Shown one piece after another: positions 1 to 9,323 of a stretch of DNA of 64,000 nucleotides (the first letter of the stretch is position 1; every line of letters starts with the position of its first letter). The notes under the pieces were generated by a model. The model was not told where the DNA came from, did no database searches, and was given only the letters and a program-made list of their open reading frames with translations. The position numbers and the translations under genes are program-made. This stretch comes from Hyphomicrobiales bacterium (GTDB taxonomy: Bacteria > Pseudomonadota > Alphaproteobacteria > Rhizobiales > Rhizobiaceae), in assembly GCA_900473185.1 (NCBI GenBank), contig UCKU01000003.1, forward strand, positions 1 through 64,000. Direction: 5' to 3'.

Positions 1-61
1 AAGTTACAAGGGGGGTGTCCACGGCAGAACGCTTCGATTGGCTTCGCATAATCCCCAAAAC

Positions 62-97
62 AAAAAACCTCCCGGGCCCTCAAGGGAGCCCGGGAGG
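62..97 (-). terminator. Intrinsic terminator of the RND efflux operon
   Basis: A perfect 10-bp inverted repeat (68-77 with 88-97, 10-nt loop) is followed on the minus strand by six T residues (67-62). It lies about 20 bases past the stop of the RND pump gene, in the right orientation to end that transcript. Confidence 0.85.
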
Positions 98-117
98 CAT
101 GACGCACCGGTCGTAGG

Positions 118-3100
118 TCAGGAGTGGATGGCCGGGGCGGTTGGTGTCTCGGGTGCGGTTGGCGTTTGCTCCTCAGTGACCGGGCGCCTCGTGCGCATCA
201 GCTTCAGCACGAAGACGAAGAAGGCCGGGACGAAGAAGATGGCGAGCACGGTGGCTGATATCATGCCGCCGAGGACGCCGGTGCCGATGGCGTTCTGGCT
301 GGCGGCACTCGGGCCGGTGGCGATTGCCAGCGGCACGACGCCGAGGGTGAAGGCGAGCGAGGTCATGATGATCGGGCGGAAGCGGACGCGGGCGGCTTCT
401 ATTGCTGAATCCAGCAGGGATTTGCCTTCGGCGTAGTAATCCTTGGCGAATTCGACGATCAGGATGGCGTTCTTGGCCGAGAGGCCGATGATGGCGATGA
501 GGCCCACCTTGAAGTAAATGTCGTTGGGCATATCGCGCAGCATCACCGCCGCGACCGAGCCGATGACGCCGAGCGGCACGACCAGCATGACCGCGAGCGG
601 GATCGACCAGCTTTCGTAGAGACCTGCCAGAAGCAGGAAGACGAAGAGGATCGACAGGCTGAAGAGGATCGGCGCCTGGCTGCCGGAGGTGATTTCTTCC
701 GCCGACTGGCCGGACCATTCGAAGCCGAAGCCTTCCGGCAGTTGCGAGGCGAGGCGCTCCATTTCGGCAATTGCTGCACCTGACGATTGGCCCGGTGCCG
801 GTGCGCCGGAGATACGCACGGTCGGATAGCCGTTATAGCCGACGATCTGCGGTGCGCCCTTCTGCCATTGGGCAATGGCGAAGGAGGAGAGCGGCACCAT
901 GCCGCCGCTGGCATTGCGCACGTTGATCTTCATCACGTCGTCGATCTGCAGGCGGGCGCGGTCATCCGCCTGGACGATGACGCGCTGCATGCGGCCGGTA
1001 TTCGGATAGTCGTTGATATAGGACGAGCCGAGATTGGCGGTGATCGCATTGTTGATGTCCGCGAATGAGATGCCGAAAGTGTTGGCCTTTTCGCGGTCGA
1101 TCACCATCAGCACCTGGGCGGCATCCGGCATGCCTTCCACGCGCATGCCCGTCAGGACAGGGCTCTTGGCAGCCATGCCCATCAGCTGGCCGGCCGCTTC
1201 CGACAGGGCCACCTGGCCCTTGCCGCCGCGGTCCTGCAGGCGGAAGGAGAAGCCGCCGGTGGCGCCGAAGCCTTCGATCGGCGGCGGCGAGAGCGCGAAG
1301 GTCGTGGCATCCTTCAGGGCGAAGAGCTGGCCGTTCACGCGGTTGGCGATTTCCTGCACGGTGTTGCCGGGGCCGCGGTCTGCCCAGTCCTTCAGGGTGA
1401 CGAAGGCGAGTGCGGCATTGGCGCCGTTGCCCGAGAAGGAGAAGCCCTGGATCGCCACGATATTTTCGACGGCGGATTCGGTGCGGAAGATCTTTTCCAC
1501 CTGCTTGATGGATTCGATCGTGCGGTTGGCGCTCGCTTCCGGCGGGCCCTGGATATCGACGATCATGAAGCCCTGGTCTTCATCCGGCACGAAGGCCGTC
1601 GGCAGGTTGATGAAGAGGTAGCCGAGGCCGATGACGAGAGCGAGATAGACGATCATCATGCGGCCGGCGCGGCGCGCCATGCCGGTGACCGTCTTCGAGT
1701 AGCCCGCGGTAATGCGCTCGAAATTGCGGTTGAACCAGCCGCCGATGCCGCGCTTGTGGTGGTGGCCCTGCTTGATCGGCTTCAGGAACGTAGCGCAGAG
1801 CGCCGGTGTCAACGACAGCGCCAGGAAGGCCGAGAACAGGATCGAGACGACCATGGTCAGCGAGAACTGGCGGTAGATGATACCGGTGGAGCCGGGGAAG
1901 AAGGCCATCGGAATGAAGACGCAGGAGAGAACCAGCGTGATGCCCATGATGGCGCCGGTGATCTGGCTCATCGCCTTCTGAGCGGCGGCCTTGGGCGAGA
2001 GCCCTTCCTCGGCCATGATGCGCTCGACATTTTCGACGACGACGATCGCGTCGTCGACGAGAATGCCGATCGCCAGCACCATGGCGAACATGGTGAGCAC
2101 GTTGATGGAAAAGCCGGTCGCATACATGACCGCGCAGGTGCCGAGCAGCGCCACCGGCACGACGAGTGTGGGGATCACCGTGTAGCGGAAATTCTGCAGG
2201 AAGATGAACATCACCACGAAGACGAGGGCGACAGCCTCGATCAGCGTGTGAATGACCTTTTCGATCGAGGCCGAGACGAAGGGGCTGGTATCGTAGGGAA
2301 CGGAATATTCGATGCCTGAAGGGAAGAAGCGCGAAAGCTCCTTCATCTTCGCGTTGACCGCATTGGAGACGGCAACGGCATTGCCCGTCGACGAGAGCTG
2401 GATGGCGATTGCCGCACTCGGCTGGCCGTTCAGGCGGCTCGTAAAGTTATAGGATTCCGCACCCTGCTCGACGCGGGCGACATCCTTCAGCCGCACGGTG
2501 GAGCCATCGGGATTGGCGCGCAGGATGATCTCGCCGAATTGCTGCGGCGTCTGCAATTGCCCCTGCATGAGCACTGTTGCCGTCAGGTCCTGGGTGACCG
2601 GGTTCGGCGCGGCGCCGATCTGGCCGGCTGCCACCTGGGCGTTCTGGGCGGTGATCGCGGCATTGATGTCGTCGGTCGTGAGGTTCAGGCCGACCATCTT
2701 GTCCGGGTCGATCCAGACGCGCAGCGCGCGCTGGGCGGCAAAGAGCTGGGCGCGGCCGACACCATCGATGCGGCGCAGCTCGCCGATGATGTTGCGGGTG
2801 ATGTAATCGCCGAGCGCCACTTCATCGCGCGTGCCATCGGTGGAGGTGAGCGCGATGAACATCAGGAAGCCGGAGCTTGCTTCTTCCACGTTGATGCCCT
2901 GGGACCGCACGGTGGCGGGCAGGCGGGCTTCGACGCGGCGGATGGCGTTCTGCACGTCGACGGAGGCCTGGTCGATATCCGTGCCGGCGCGGAAGGTGGC
3001 GTTGATGCTGACCGAGCCGGAATTGTCCGAGGTCGATTCGAAATACATCAGCCCTTCGACGCCGTTCAGCTCATCCTCGATCTGGCGCGTCACACCCTGA

Positions 3101-3273
3101 TAGATCTCCTGCGGGGAAGCGCCGGGATAGGACGTGGAGATCGAAAGCTGCGGCGGGGCGACCTTCGGATATTGCGAGACCGGCAGGAAGGGGATGGCGA
3201 TGATGCCGGCAATCGAAATGAACAGCGCGAAGACCCAGGCCAGGATCGGCCTGCGAATGAAGAATTGTGCCAT
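118..3273 (-). CDS. RND efflux pump inner-membrane permease (AcrB/MexB type, HAE1 family)
   Basis: A 1051-residue proton-driven multidrug exporter, full length for the HAE1 family. The N-terminus MAQFFIRRPILAWVFAL is the usual first membrane helix. Two large periplasmic loops separate the helices, and the conserved helix-4 segment GILVDDAIVVVENVER carries the paired aspartates of the proton relay. It lies 6 bp after the adaptor gene in the same direction, so the two form one operon. No outer-membrane channel gene is nearby, so a TolC-like protein encoded elsewhere is presumably used. The substrate cannot be read from the sequence; drug, solvent or plant antimicrobial export would be typical. 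Confidence 0.95.
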   Translation of the reverse strand: MAQFFIRRPILAWVFALFISIAGIIAIPFLPVSQYPKVAPPQLSISTSYPGASPQEIYQGVTRQIEDELNGVEGLMYFESTSDNSGSVSINATFRAGTDIDQASVDVQNAIRRVEARLPATVRSQGINVEEASSGFLMFIALTSTDGTRDEVALGDYITRNIIGELRRIDGVGRAQLFAAQRALRVWIDPDKMVGLNLTTDDINAAITAQNAQVAAGQIGAAPNPVTQDLTATVLMQGQLQTPQQFGEIILRANPDGSTVRLKDVARVEQGAESYNFTSRLNGQPSAAIAIQLSSTGNAVAVSNAVNAKMKELSRFFPSGIEYSVPYDTSPFVSASIEKVIHTLIEAVALVFVVMFIFLQNFRYTVIPTLVVPVALLGTCAVMYATGFSINVLTMFAMVLAIGILVDDAIVVVENVERIMAEEGLSPKAAAQKAMSQITGAIMGITLVLSCVFIPMAFFPGSTGIIYRQFSLTMVVSILFSAFLALSLTPALCATFLKPIKQGHHHKRGIGGWFNRNFERITAGYSKTVTGMARRAGRMMIVYLALVIGLGYLFINLPTAFVPDEDQGFMIVDIQGPPEASANRTIESIKQVEKIFRTESAVENIVAIQGFSFSGNGANAALAFVTLKDWADRGPGNTVQEIANRVNGQLFALKDATTFALSPPPIEGFGATGGFSFRLQDRGGKGQVALSEAAGQLMGMAAKSPVLTGMRVEGMPDAAQVLMVIDREKANTFGISFADINNAITANLGSSYINDYPNTGRMQRVIVQADDRARLQIDDVMKINVRNASGGMVPLSSFAIAQWQKGAPQIVGYNGYPTVRISGAPAPGQSSGAAIAEMERLASQLPEGFGFEWSGQSAEEITSGSQAPILFSLSILFVFLLLAGLYESWSIPLAVMLVVPLGVIGSVAAVMLRDMPNDIYFKVGLIAIIGLSAKNAILIVEFAKDYYAEGKSLLDSAIEAARVRFRPIIMTSLAFTLGVVPLAIATGPSAASQNAIGTGVLGGMISATVLAIFFVPAFFVFVLKLMRTRRPVTEEQTPTAPETPTAPAIHS

Positions 3274-3279
3274 GAGTTC

Positions 3280-4491
3280 TTACTCCGCCTTTGCAGGGGC
3301 GGGCGCCGAAGCATCCGCTGGGGCGGAGGTGTCCGCCTGGGCATCCGGCTTCCAGGGTTCGGGCGCCACCGTCGCGCCGGGCTGCACTTTCTGCACGCCA
3401 TCGGCGATGACGGTTTCGCCCGCCTTCAGGCCCGATTCCACGACCCATTCTGAGCCGAGAACCTGGCCGAGCGTGACGGGGCGAAGCTCCGCCTTGTTGC
3501 CTTCGGCGAGCACATAGACTTGCGCCTGGCCGGCTTCGTTTCTGGTCACCGCGCGCTGCGGCACGGTCAGCGCATCCTGGCGCACGGCCTGCTCGATGCG
3601 CACGCGCACATACATGCCGGGCAGGAGATCGCCATGCTGGTTGGGGAATTCGGCGCGCAGTGTCACCTGTCCGGTATTGGGGTCGACATTGGCGCTGGCA
3701 AAGAGCAGCCGGCCGGGCTCGGCATAGAGGCTGCCATCGTCGAAGACGAGTTCGACGCGGGCTTCGCCCGGTGCGGTGCTCGCAAGCTTGCCGTCGGCCA
3801 CCGCCCGCTTGAGGTTCAGGAGATCCTGGGCCGACTGGGTGAAATCGGCATAAACAGGGTCGACCTGCTGGATCAGCGCCAGATTGGAGGTGCCGTCGGC
3901 GGTCACGAGCGCGCCCTCGGTCACCAGCGCGCCGCCGATGATGCCTGAAATCGGCGCGCGGACGTCGGTGTAATCGAGATTGATCTTGGCTTCGTCGAGG
4001 CCGGCTTCCGCACTCGCCACATCGGCATCGGCCTGGGCAACGGCGACAGCGGCCGTATCGTAATCGATGCCGGTCGCGATATTGCGTTCCTTCAAGTTCT
4101 GCTGGCGCTGAAGCTGCAGGCGGGCATTCTGCTGTGTCGCCTTGGCGCGCTGCAGCGTGGCTTCAGCAGAGGCGACGCGGACGCGGAAAATGCGGGGATC
4201 GATGCGGTAGAGCACGTCGTCCTTCTTGACGAAGGTGCCCTGTTCGAAGACGCGCTCCTGCAGGATGCCGGAGACGCGGGCGCGCACTTCCGAAACACGG
4301 GTGGCGGCAATGCGGCCCGGCAATTCGTTGACCACAGGCACGGCATGGCTCTTCATCTCGACCACGCCGACGGCCGCCGGCGGCATCTGCATGCCACCTT
4401 CCTGGGCGAACGTCTGCCCGGCTGTCAGTACGAGAAGGGTTGTGGCTGCCATGATCGCCTTCAGGCGCGGCAGTCTGGTCTTGCGCAACAT
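3280..4491 (-). CDS. RND efflux periplasmic adaptor (membrane fusion protein)
   Basis: A 403-residue AcrA/MexA-type adaptor linking the pump to an outer-membrane channel. The N-terminus has a signal peptide ending near TAGQTFAQ, followed by barrel-sandwich (lipoyl-like) halves around a helical hairpin rich in Q and A (about residues 95-165), then beta-barrel and membrane-proximal domains. The C-terminal tail is rich in Ala and Pro. The ATG at 4491 is preceded by AAAGGGAAAAG and opens a proper signal peptide. An in-frame start 20 codons upstream adds a poor leader and is rejected. It is first in the operon with the pump gene. Confidence 0.92.
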   Translation of the reverse strand: MLRKTRLPRLKAIMAATTLLVLTAGQTFAQEGGMQMPPAAVGVVEMKSHAVPVVNELPGRIAATRVSEVRARVSGILQERVFEQGTFVKKDDVLYRIDPRIFRVRVASAEATLQRAKATQQNARLQLQRQQNLKERNIATGIDYDTAAVAVAQADADVASAEAGLDEAKINLDYTDVRAPISGIIGGALVTEGALVTADGTSNLALIQQVDPVYADFTQSAQDLLNLKRAVADGKLASTAPGEARVELVFDDGSLYAEPGRLLFASANVDPNTGQVTLRAEFPNQHGDLLPGMYVRVRIEQAVRQDALTVPQRAVTRNEAGQAQVYVLAEGNKAELRPVTLGQVLGSEWVVESGLKAGETVIADGVQKVQPGATVAPEPWKPDAQADTSAPADASAPAPAKAE

Positions 4492-4610
4492 CAGTCTTTT
4501 CCCTTTTTGACCGCCCCCGGGCGGCTTGTTCAGGTCATTTTTCCCAAGCAATTCCCATCGGGAAGACCGCTTTGCGGCATTCCCGGAACTGGTTTGGGGT
4601 TTAACTAGGG

Positions 4611-5180
4611 TCAGCTCTTCGTTTCAGGAAGCTCGCGAAACGTTGTGTAGACGTTACGGATATCCTCGAGCAGCTCCTGCCGTTCCGCACCGCTCCAGCG
4701 GTGGAAATCGAAGAGTTCGGTACAATAGAAGCCGGTCAGCGCCAGATAGGCCATCAGTGCTGCCCGCGGCTTCGGCCCGGCGGCCATGGCCGCCAGATCG
4801 GTCACCACCCATTTGCGGATGATCTGCTGCAGATTTTCCTCGCTCGACATGGAGGCGCTGATCGCCATCGCCACGGCGCGGTCGGTATCATCAAGCGTCT
4901 TGTCGGCAGCCGCGATGCGGCCGTAAAGCTCCGGGTGAGGGGTGTCGCTACTCGCCTTCACGCATTCTTCCATATGAGCAACATCGGCGCCGACGCGGCG
5001 ATCGACCAGCGCTTCCAGAAGCGCGCTCTTGGTCTTGTGGTCATAGACAACCCGTGACTTGCTGACGCCGGCCTCCTTCGCCACCGCATCGATCGAAAGC
5101 CCCGTCGCACCGGCGCGCACGACCACGCGCTCGGCAGCGTCCAGAATATCGTCAGTGGTGATCTTGCGCGTTCGCGTCAC
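4611..5180 (-). CDS. TetR/AcrR family transcriptional regulator
   Basis: A 189-residue repressor. The N-terminal helix-turn-helix (about residues 8-50) contains TTDDILDAAERVVVRAGA and AVAKEAGVSKSRVVYDHKTK; the rest is the helical ligand-binding part. The start is taken as GTG at 5180, because the open frame continues far upstream without family similarity. It ends 119 bases upstream of the adaptor gene's start, in the same direction, so it is the likely local repressor of the pump. A palindrome just upstream of its start (5214-5223) is the probable operator. The effector is unknown. Confidence 0.88.
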   Translation of the reverse strand: MTRTRKITTDDILDAAERVVVRAGATGLSIDAVAKEAGVSKSRVVYDHKTKSALLEALVDRRVGADVAHMEECVKASSDTPHPELYGRIAAADKTLDDTDRAVAMAISASMSSEENLQQIIRKWVVTDLAAMAAGPKPRAALMAYLALTGFYCTELFDFHRWSGAERQELLEDIRNVYTTFRELPETKS

Positions 5181-5209
5181 GAATAGGATTCCCGATTTTC
5201 TCCGATAAA

Positions 5210-5226
5210 AATACGAACGTTCGGAT
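5210..5226. promoter_or_regulatory. Probable TetR operator palindrome
   Basis: A perfect 10-bp palindrome CGAACGTTCG (5214-5223), extended with near symmetry to 16 bases, lies about 35 bases upstream of the TetR start in AT-rich sequence. Position and symmetry fit an autoregulatory operator; binding is inferred. It also lies upstream of the divergent mctS gene, about 165 bases from that start. Confidence 0.5.
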
Positions 5227-5388
5227 TTAAATGCAAGCGGTTTTGTTTTTGCCCGGCCACGCCTGCGCCCGGTAAGGACGCCGGCGCCGACGTCGAGCGG
5301 CTGGCCGGCGATCTTGTGGCGGAGGTAAAACTCCGTCACAAGAACCAAGGGCTGCTGTGCCGCCGGTCGAATGACGGGAAGGGTGTCA

Positions 5389-6759
5389 ATGACGTTCAGA
5401 TCGAAAATCCTGGTCCTCGCTGTCGGCCCCCTGATCGTGGTCACATTGGCGGTCACCATGCTGCTCACCTGGCAGTCGGCCAAGCTTGCGCGCAGCAATT
5501 CGGCCGCGTTCGAGGAAGCGATGCTGCGCTCGAAGGAAGGGGAGATCGCCAATCTCGTCAGTGTGGCAATGTCATCCATCCAGTCTGCCTATGAGGGCGC
5601 GGGGGTAGATGACGACGCCGCCAAGGAGCGCGTCGCCGCGATCCTGAATTCGCTCGACTACGGCAAAGACGGATATTTCTTCGTCTACGACTATGCGGGC
5701 AATAACGTCGTCCATCCCCGGCAGGCGTTCCGCAATGGCAGGAACTGGATGACGCTGGTGGACCCTGATGGTGACCGGGTCATTCGCGAGCTTATCGCCG
5801 CCGCCAGAAACGGTGGCGGCTACCACCGCTACAAGTGGCAGAAACCCTCCACCGACGCCGTCGCCGACAAGATCTCCTATGTGGTGGCGCTTCCCAAATG
5901 GGGCTGGGTGCTGGGCACGGGCGCCTATCTGGACGATGTCGCGGTCCAGACCTCGGCGGCCAACGCGGCGCTGCGCGACCGCACGCGGCAGAGCTTCATC
6001 ATCGTCGCGCTGTTTGCCGTACCGGCGGTGGTGATCGTCTTTTCGACCTGCCTCTATCTCACGCTCGACGAGCGCCGGATGGCCGACGGGGCGCTGAAGC
6101 AGCTGACGCAGCGCGTCATCGACACGCAGGAATCCGAGCGGGCCAGGCTGGCGCGGGAGCTGCACGACGGCATCTCGCAGGACATGCTCGGCGTGCGCTT
6201 CGCGATGGAGCTTGCGGGGCGACATGCGGAAACGGAGGAGCTGAAGGAGGCCATTGGTGAAAGCGTCAGGGGGCTCAATGCCACGATCCGCGAGATCCGC
6301 GAAATCTCGCATGACCTTCGGCCGCGCGTCCTTGACGATATGGGGCTGGCTGCCGCCATCAAGAACCTTGCGGAGAAATTTTCGCTGCGCACCGGGCTGG
6401 CGCTGACGATGGACATGGAGACCTTCGTGGACGATCTTTCGCCCGGCGCGCGCACGGCCCTTTTTCGCGTCACCCAGGAGGCGCTGAACAACGTAGAGCG
6501 GCATTCGAAGGCCACGGCGCTGGAAATCAGGCTATGGAGCGAGAACGGGCGCGCCAGGATGCAGATCGCCGATAACGGCCTCGGCCTGCCGTCCGGCTTC
6601 GTCAAGCAGAACGAAGGTCTCGGCCTGCAGAACATCCGCGAGCGTGTTGCGCATTTCGGCGGGATCGTGATTATCGGCGGAACGGAAGAAGGCACGAAGC
6701 TGCAGGTGATGCTGCCGCGATCGGCAGCACTAGCGGACGCCGCGACAAGAGCCGCATGA
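5389..6759 (+). CDS. mctS: Sensor histidine kinase, probable MctS
   Basis: A 456-residue membrane kinase. A helix near residues 8-28 is followed by a periplasmic single-Cache (sCache_2) sensor, marked by YGKDGYFFVYDYAGNNVVHP and LPKWGWVLGTGAYLDDV. A second helix (about 205-225) leads to a HisKA_3 dimerisation domain with the phospho-acceptor His in LARELHDGISQD and a HATPase domain (ALNNVERHSKA, DNGLGLP, GLGLQNIRERV). ATG 5389 follows GGAAGG and is preferred over an ATG 6 codons upstream. With the response regulator, DUF3311 protein and symporter downstream it matches Rhizobium leguminosarum mctSR-mctP, where MctSR activates the monocarboxylate permease. The symbol rests on this synteny. Confidence 0.85.
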   Translation: MTFRSKILVLAVGPLIVVTLAVTMLLTWQSAKLARSNSAAFEEAMLRSKEGEIANLVSVAMSSIQSAYEGAGVDDDAAKERVAAILNSLDYGKDGYFFVYDYAGNNVVHPRQAFRNGRNWMTLVDPDGDRVIRELIAAARNGGGYHRYKWQKPSTDAVADKISYVVALPKWGWVLGTGAYLDDVAVQTSAANAALRDRTRQSFIIVALFAVPAVVIVFSTCLYLTLDERRMADGALKQLTQRVIDTQESERARLARELHDGISQDMLGVRFAMELAGRHAETEELKEAIGESVRGLNATIREIREISHDLRPRVLDDMGLAAAIKNLAEKFSLRTGLALTMDMETFVDDLSPGARTALFRVTQEALNNVERHSKATALEIRLWSENGRARMQIADNGLGLPSGFVKQNEGLGLQNIRERVAHFGGIVIIGGTEEGTKLQVMLPRSAALADAATRAA

Positions 6760-6800
6760 GATGGCCGCTTGAAACGGCCGTGTGAAAGGGGCGGACGAAG

Positions 6801-7448
6801 ATGACGCCGATCACCGTATTCCTGGTCGACAACCATCCTGTCGTGGTCGACGGGCTGAGGAAGGTTCTCGACACCTACGACAGCGTCAGCGTTGTTGGCG
6901 GAGCAAACGACGTGGCCGAGGCGCTGCCGCTCGTGCGGGCGCTGCGCCCCCGCGTCGTGCTTCTCGATATCAACATGCCGAAGACCAGCGGCATCGACGC
7001 CATAGCGCTGATCAGGGCCGAGAGCCCGGAAAGCCGCATCGTCATGCTGTCGATGCACGACAGCCGCGAGTATATCTCGTCCTCGATCATGCGGGGTGCT
7101 GCGGGCTACGTGCTCAAGGAGGTGCCGACGTCCGAGGTCGTCGAGGCGATCGTAACGGTGGCGGGCGGGCAGACCTATTTTTCCAGCGGCGTGAGGGATC
7201 TGCTGCTGAACGCCGGCCCGCTGCCGACAGGCGAACGCCTGACCCGGCGCGAACACGAGGTGGCACGGCTGGTGGCTGCGGGCAAGAGCAATCGCGAGAT
7301 CGGCGACGAACTCGGAATCAGCGAGGCGACCGTCGAAACGCACCGCAAGCATCTCAAGCGCAAGCTCGGCGTCTCCACGACCGCTGATCTCGTGCGCTTC
7401 GTGCTGGAGCATCCCGATGCGCTGGCGGAGCTACCCACCAGTGGGTAG
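6801..7448 (+). CDS. mctR: NarL/FixJ-type response regulator, probable MctR
   Basis: A 215-residue two-domain regulator. The receiver (about 1-120) has the acidic pocket near VDNHP and the phospho-acceptor Asp in VVLLDINMPKTSG. The C-terminal LuxR-type HTH is LTRREHEVARLVAAGKSNRE followed by IGDELGISEATVETHRKHLK. It lies 41 bp after the kinase gene. By analogy with R. leguminosarum it should activate the downstream symporter in response to monocarboxylates or alanine. Its last codons and stop lie within a perfect palindrome (7431-7448). Confidence 0.88.
   Translation: MTPITVFLVDNHPVVVDGLRKVLDTYDSVSVVGGANDVAEALPLVRALRPRVVLLDINMPKTSGIDAIALIRAESPESRIVMLSMHDSREYISSSIMRGAAGYVLKEVPTSEVVEAIVTVAGGQTYFSSGVRDLLLNAGPLPTGERLTRREHEVARLVAAGKSNREIGDELGISEATVETHRKHLKRKLGVSTTADLVRFVLEHPDALAELPTSG
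7431..7448. repeat. Perfect 18-bp palindrome spanning the mctR stop codon
   Basis: CTACCCAC and GTGGGTAG flank a CA centre, and the TAG stop of mctR is the last three bases. It could be an mRNA hairpin or a protein-binding site upstream of the DUF3311-mctP unit. It has no T-tract, so it is not a classical terminator. Confidence 0.5.
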
Positions 7449-7654
7449 TCCAGCGCCAACATCCCCGCCGCGCGTCTTGAGGCGCGCGCGCTGCCTGTTC
7501 TAGCAAGGTTTGCGCGCAGCGGAGGATCTGTGCCCAGGGGAGAAAAATCCGCCAGCCATACGACCCGCCGCGGCCTTTGCCGCCGGATCGGCCCAAGATC
7601 TTTCTCCGTCTGGCCGGGCAGGCGCCCGGGCGCTCAGGACGAGAGGATATCATC

Positions 7655-7855
7655 GTGAATCAGAAATCGACCGGGAAGGCGGCGCTTTGGCTGCTGCTCA
7701 TTCCCTATATCGGCCTCCTTTGGGTGCCGTTCTATAACTTCCACGAGCCGGTCATTTTCGGCTTTCCCTTCTTCTACTGGTATCAGCTGCTCTGGGTGCC
7801 GATCACCGCAGTGCTGATCTGGATCGCCTACAGGAGCGTGCGCGATGGGGAGTGA
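7655..7855 (+). CDS. DUF3311 small membrane protein
   Basis: A 66-residue protein with two hydrophobic helices (LWLLLIPYIGLLWVPFYN and FYWYQLLWVPITAVLIWIAY). This is the DUF3311 pattern, commonly encoded directly before SSS-family symporters. The start is GTG 7655 after GAGAGGA. The reading frame continues upstream but without family-like sequence. Its 3' end overlaps the symporter gene by 11 bases, so the two are translationally coupled and it is probably an accessory part of the transporter. Function is not established. Confidence 0.8.
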   Translation: MNQKSTGKAALWLLLIPYIGLLWVPFYNFHEPVIFGFPFFYWYQLLWVPITAVLIWIAYRSVRDGE

Positions 7856-9323
7856 CATCAACGTGGCGGCGCTTTCCGTCTTCATCTTCTTCTTCGTTCT
7901 GGTCACGATCATGGGCTTCATCGCCGCCCGCTGGCGCAAGCCCGAGACGCTTGCCCATATCGACGAATGGGGTCTCGGCGGCCGCTCGTTCGGCACCTGG
8001 ATCACCTGGTTCCTGGTCGGCGGCGATTTCTACACCGCCTACACGGTCATCGCCGTGCCGGCTCTCGTCTATACGGTCGGCGCCTACGGCTTCTTCGCGC
8101 TGCCCTATACGATCATCGTCTATCCTTTCGTCTTCATGGTCATGCCGGTGCTCTGGAAGCGGGCGAAGGAGTTTGGCTATGTCACGGCGGCTGACGTCGT
8201 CCACGGCCAGTACGGTTCACGCGGGCTGGAGCTTGCCGTAGCGGCCACCGGCGTCATCGCCACCATGCCCTATATCGCCCTGCAGCTCGTCGGCATGACG
8301 GCGGTCTTGAAGGCGCTCGGCCTCCATGGCGAATTGCCGCTTGCCATCGCCTTCATCGTGCTGGCGCTCTACACCTATTCCGCCGGCCTGCGCGCACCGG
8401 CGCTGATCGCCTTCGTCAAGGACATCATGATCTATATCGTGGTGATTGCCGCCGTGGCACTGATCCCCTCGAAGCTCGGCGGTTACGCCAATGTCTTCAA
8501 TGCCGCCGATGCCGCCTTCCAGGCCAAGGGCTCGGGAAGTCTGCTTCTCGGCCCCCACCAGTATGTCGCCTATGCGACGCTGGCGCTGGGCTCGGCTCTC
8601 GCCGCCTTCATGTATCCGCATACGCTGACCGGCATCTTCGCCTCCAACAGCGGCAATACGATCCGCAAGAATGCCGTGCTGCTGCCGGCCTATACGCTGC
8701 TGCTTGGGCTTCTTGCGCTGCTCGGCTACATGGGTCATGCCGCGCATCTGCAGCTGGACAGTGCCAACGACGTCGTTCCGGCGCTGTTCAAGACCCTGTT
8801 CTCCAGCTGGTTTGCGGGCTTCGCCTTCGCCGCCATCGCCATCGGTGCGCTGGTGCCGGCTGCGGTCATGAGCATCGGCGCTGCCAATCTCTTCACCCGC
8901 AATTTCTGGAAGGCCTATGTCGATCCTGCGGTCTCGCCGGCAGGTGAGGCGAAGGTCGCCAAAATCTCCTCGCTGGTGGTCAAAATCGGCGCTCTGCTCG
9001 TCATCCTCTTCCTGCCGACGCAGTTTGCCCTCGACCTGCAGCTGCTCGGCGGCATCTGGATCCTGCAGACGCTGCCCGCGCTCGTCTTCGGCCTTTACAC
9101 CGGCTGGTTCCGGGCACCCGGCCTGCTTGCCGGTTGGTTCGTCGGTTTCTTCGGCGGCACATACCTCGTATGGGACGCGGGCTGGAAGCCGCTGCACGCG
9201 GTGACCATCGGCGGCGCGAGTTTCACCGTCTATACCGGGCTTCTGGCCCTTGCGGCGAACATCGTCGTCGCGACGGTTCTGAGCGCGGCGCTGGCGAAAT
9301 CCGCAAGACCGCAGATCCAGTAA
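7845..9323 (+). CDS. mctP: Sodium:solute symporter, probable monocarboxylate permease MctP
   Basis: A 492-residue SSS-family (TC 2.A.21) transporter with about 13 membrane helices. Typical segments are EWGLGGRSFGTWITWFLVGG near the N-terminus, followed by GDFYTAYTVIAVPALVYTVG, and a helix region with KNAVLLPAYTLLLGLLALLG. The context of MctSR and DUF3311 matches rhizobial MctP, which takes up lactate, pyruvate, other short monocarboxylates and alanine. ATG 7845 has an AGGAG site inside the preceding gene. The substrate is inferred from synteny and family. Confidence 0.88.
   Translation: MGSDINVAALSVFIFFFVLVTIMGFIAARWRKPETLAHIDEWGLGGRSFGTWITWFLVGGDFYTAYTVIAVPALVYTVGAYGFFALPYTIIVYPFVFMVMPVLWKRAKEFGYVTAADVVHGQYGSRGLELAVAATGVIATMPYIALQLVGMTAVLKALGLHGELPLAIAFIVLALYTYSAGLRAPALIAFVKDIMIYIVVIAAVALIPSKLGGYANVFNAADAAFQAKGSGSLLLGPHQYVAYATLALGSALAAFMYPHTLTGIFASNSGNTIRKNAVLLPAYTLLLGLLALLGYMGHAAHLQLDSANDVVPALFKTLFSSWFAGFAFAAIAIGALVPAAVMSIGAANLFTRNFWKAYVDPAVSPAGEAKVAKISSLVVKIGALLVILFLPTQFALDLQLLGGIWILQTLPALVFGLYTGWFRAPGLLAGWFVGFFGGTYLVWDAGWKPLHAVTIGGASFTVYTGLLALAANIVVATVLSAALAKSARPQIQ

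Noticed and set aside
4580..4611. GGAAC near 4587 as a possible general-stress promoter
   Set aside because: No CGTT follows at 16 or 17 bases, and no plus-strand gene lies downstream.
8217..9197. Minus-strand ORF (326 codons) opposite mctP
   Set aside because: Antisense shadow with charged low-complexity composition; the symporter on the plus strand is clear.
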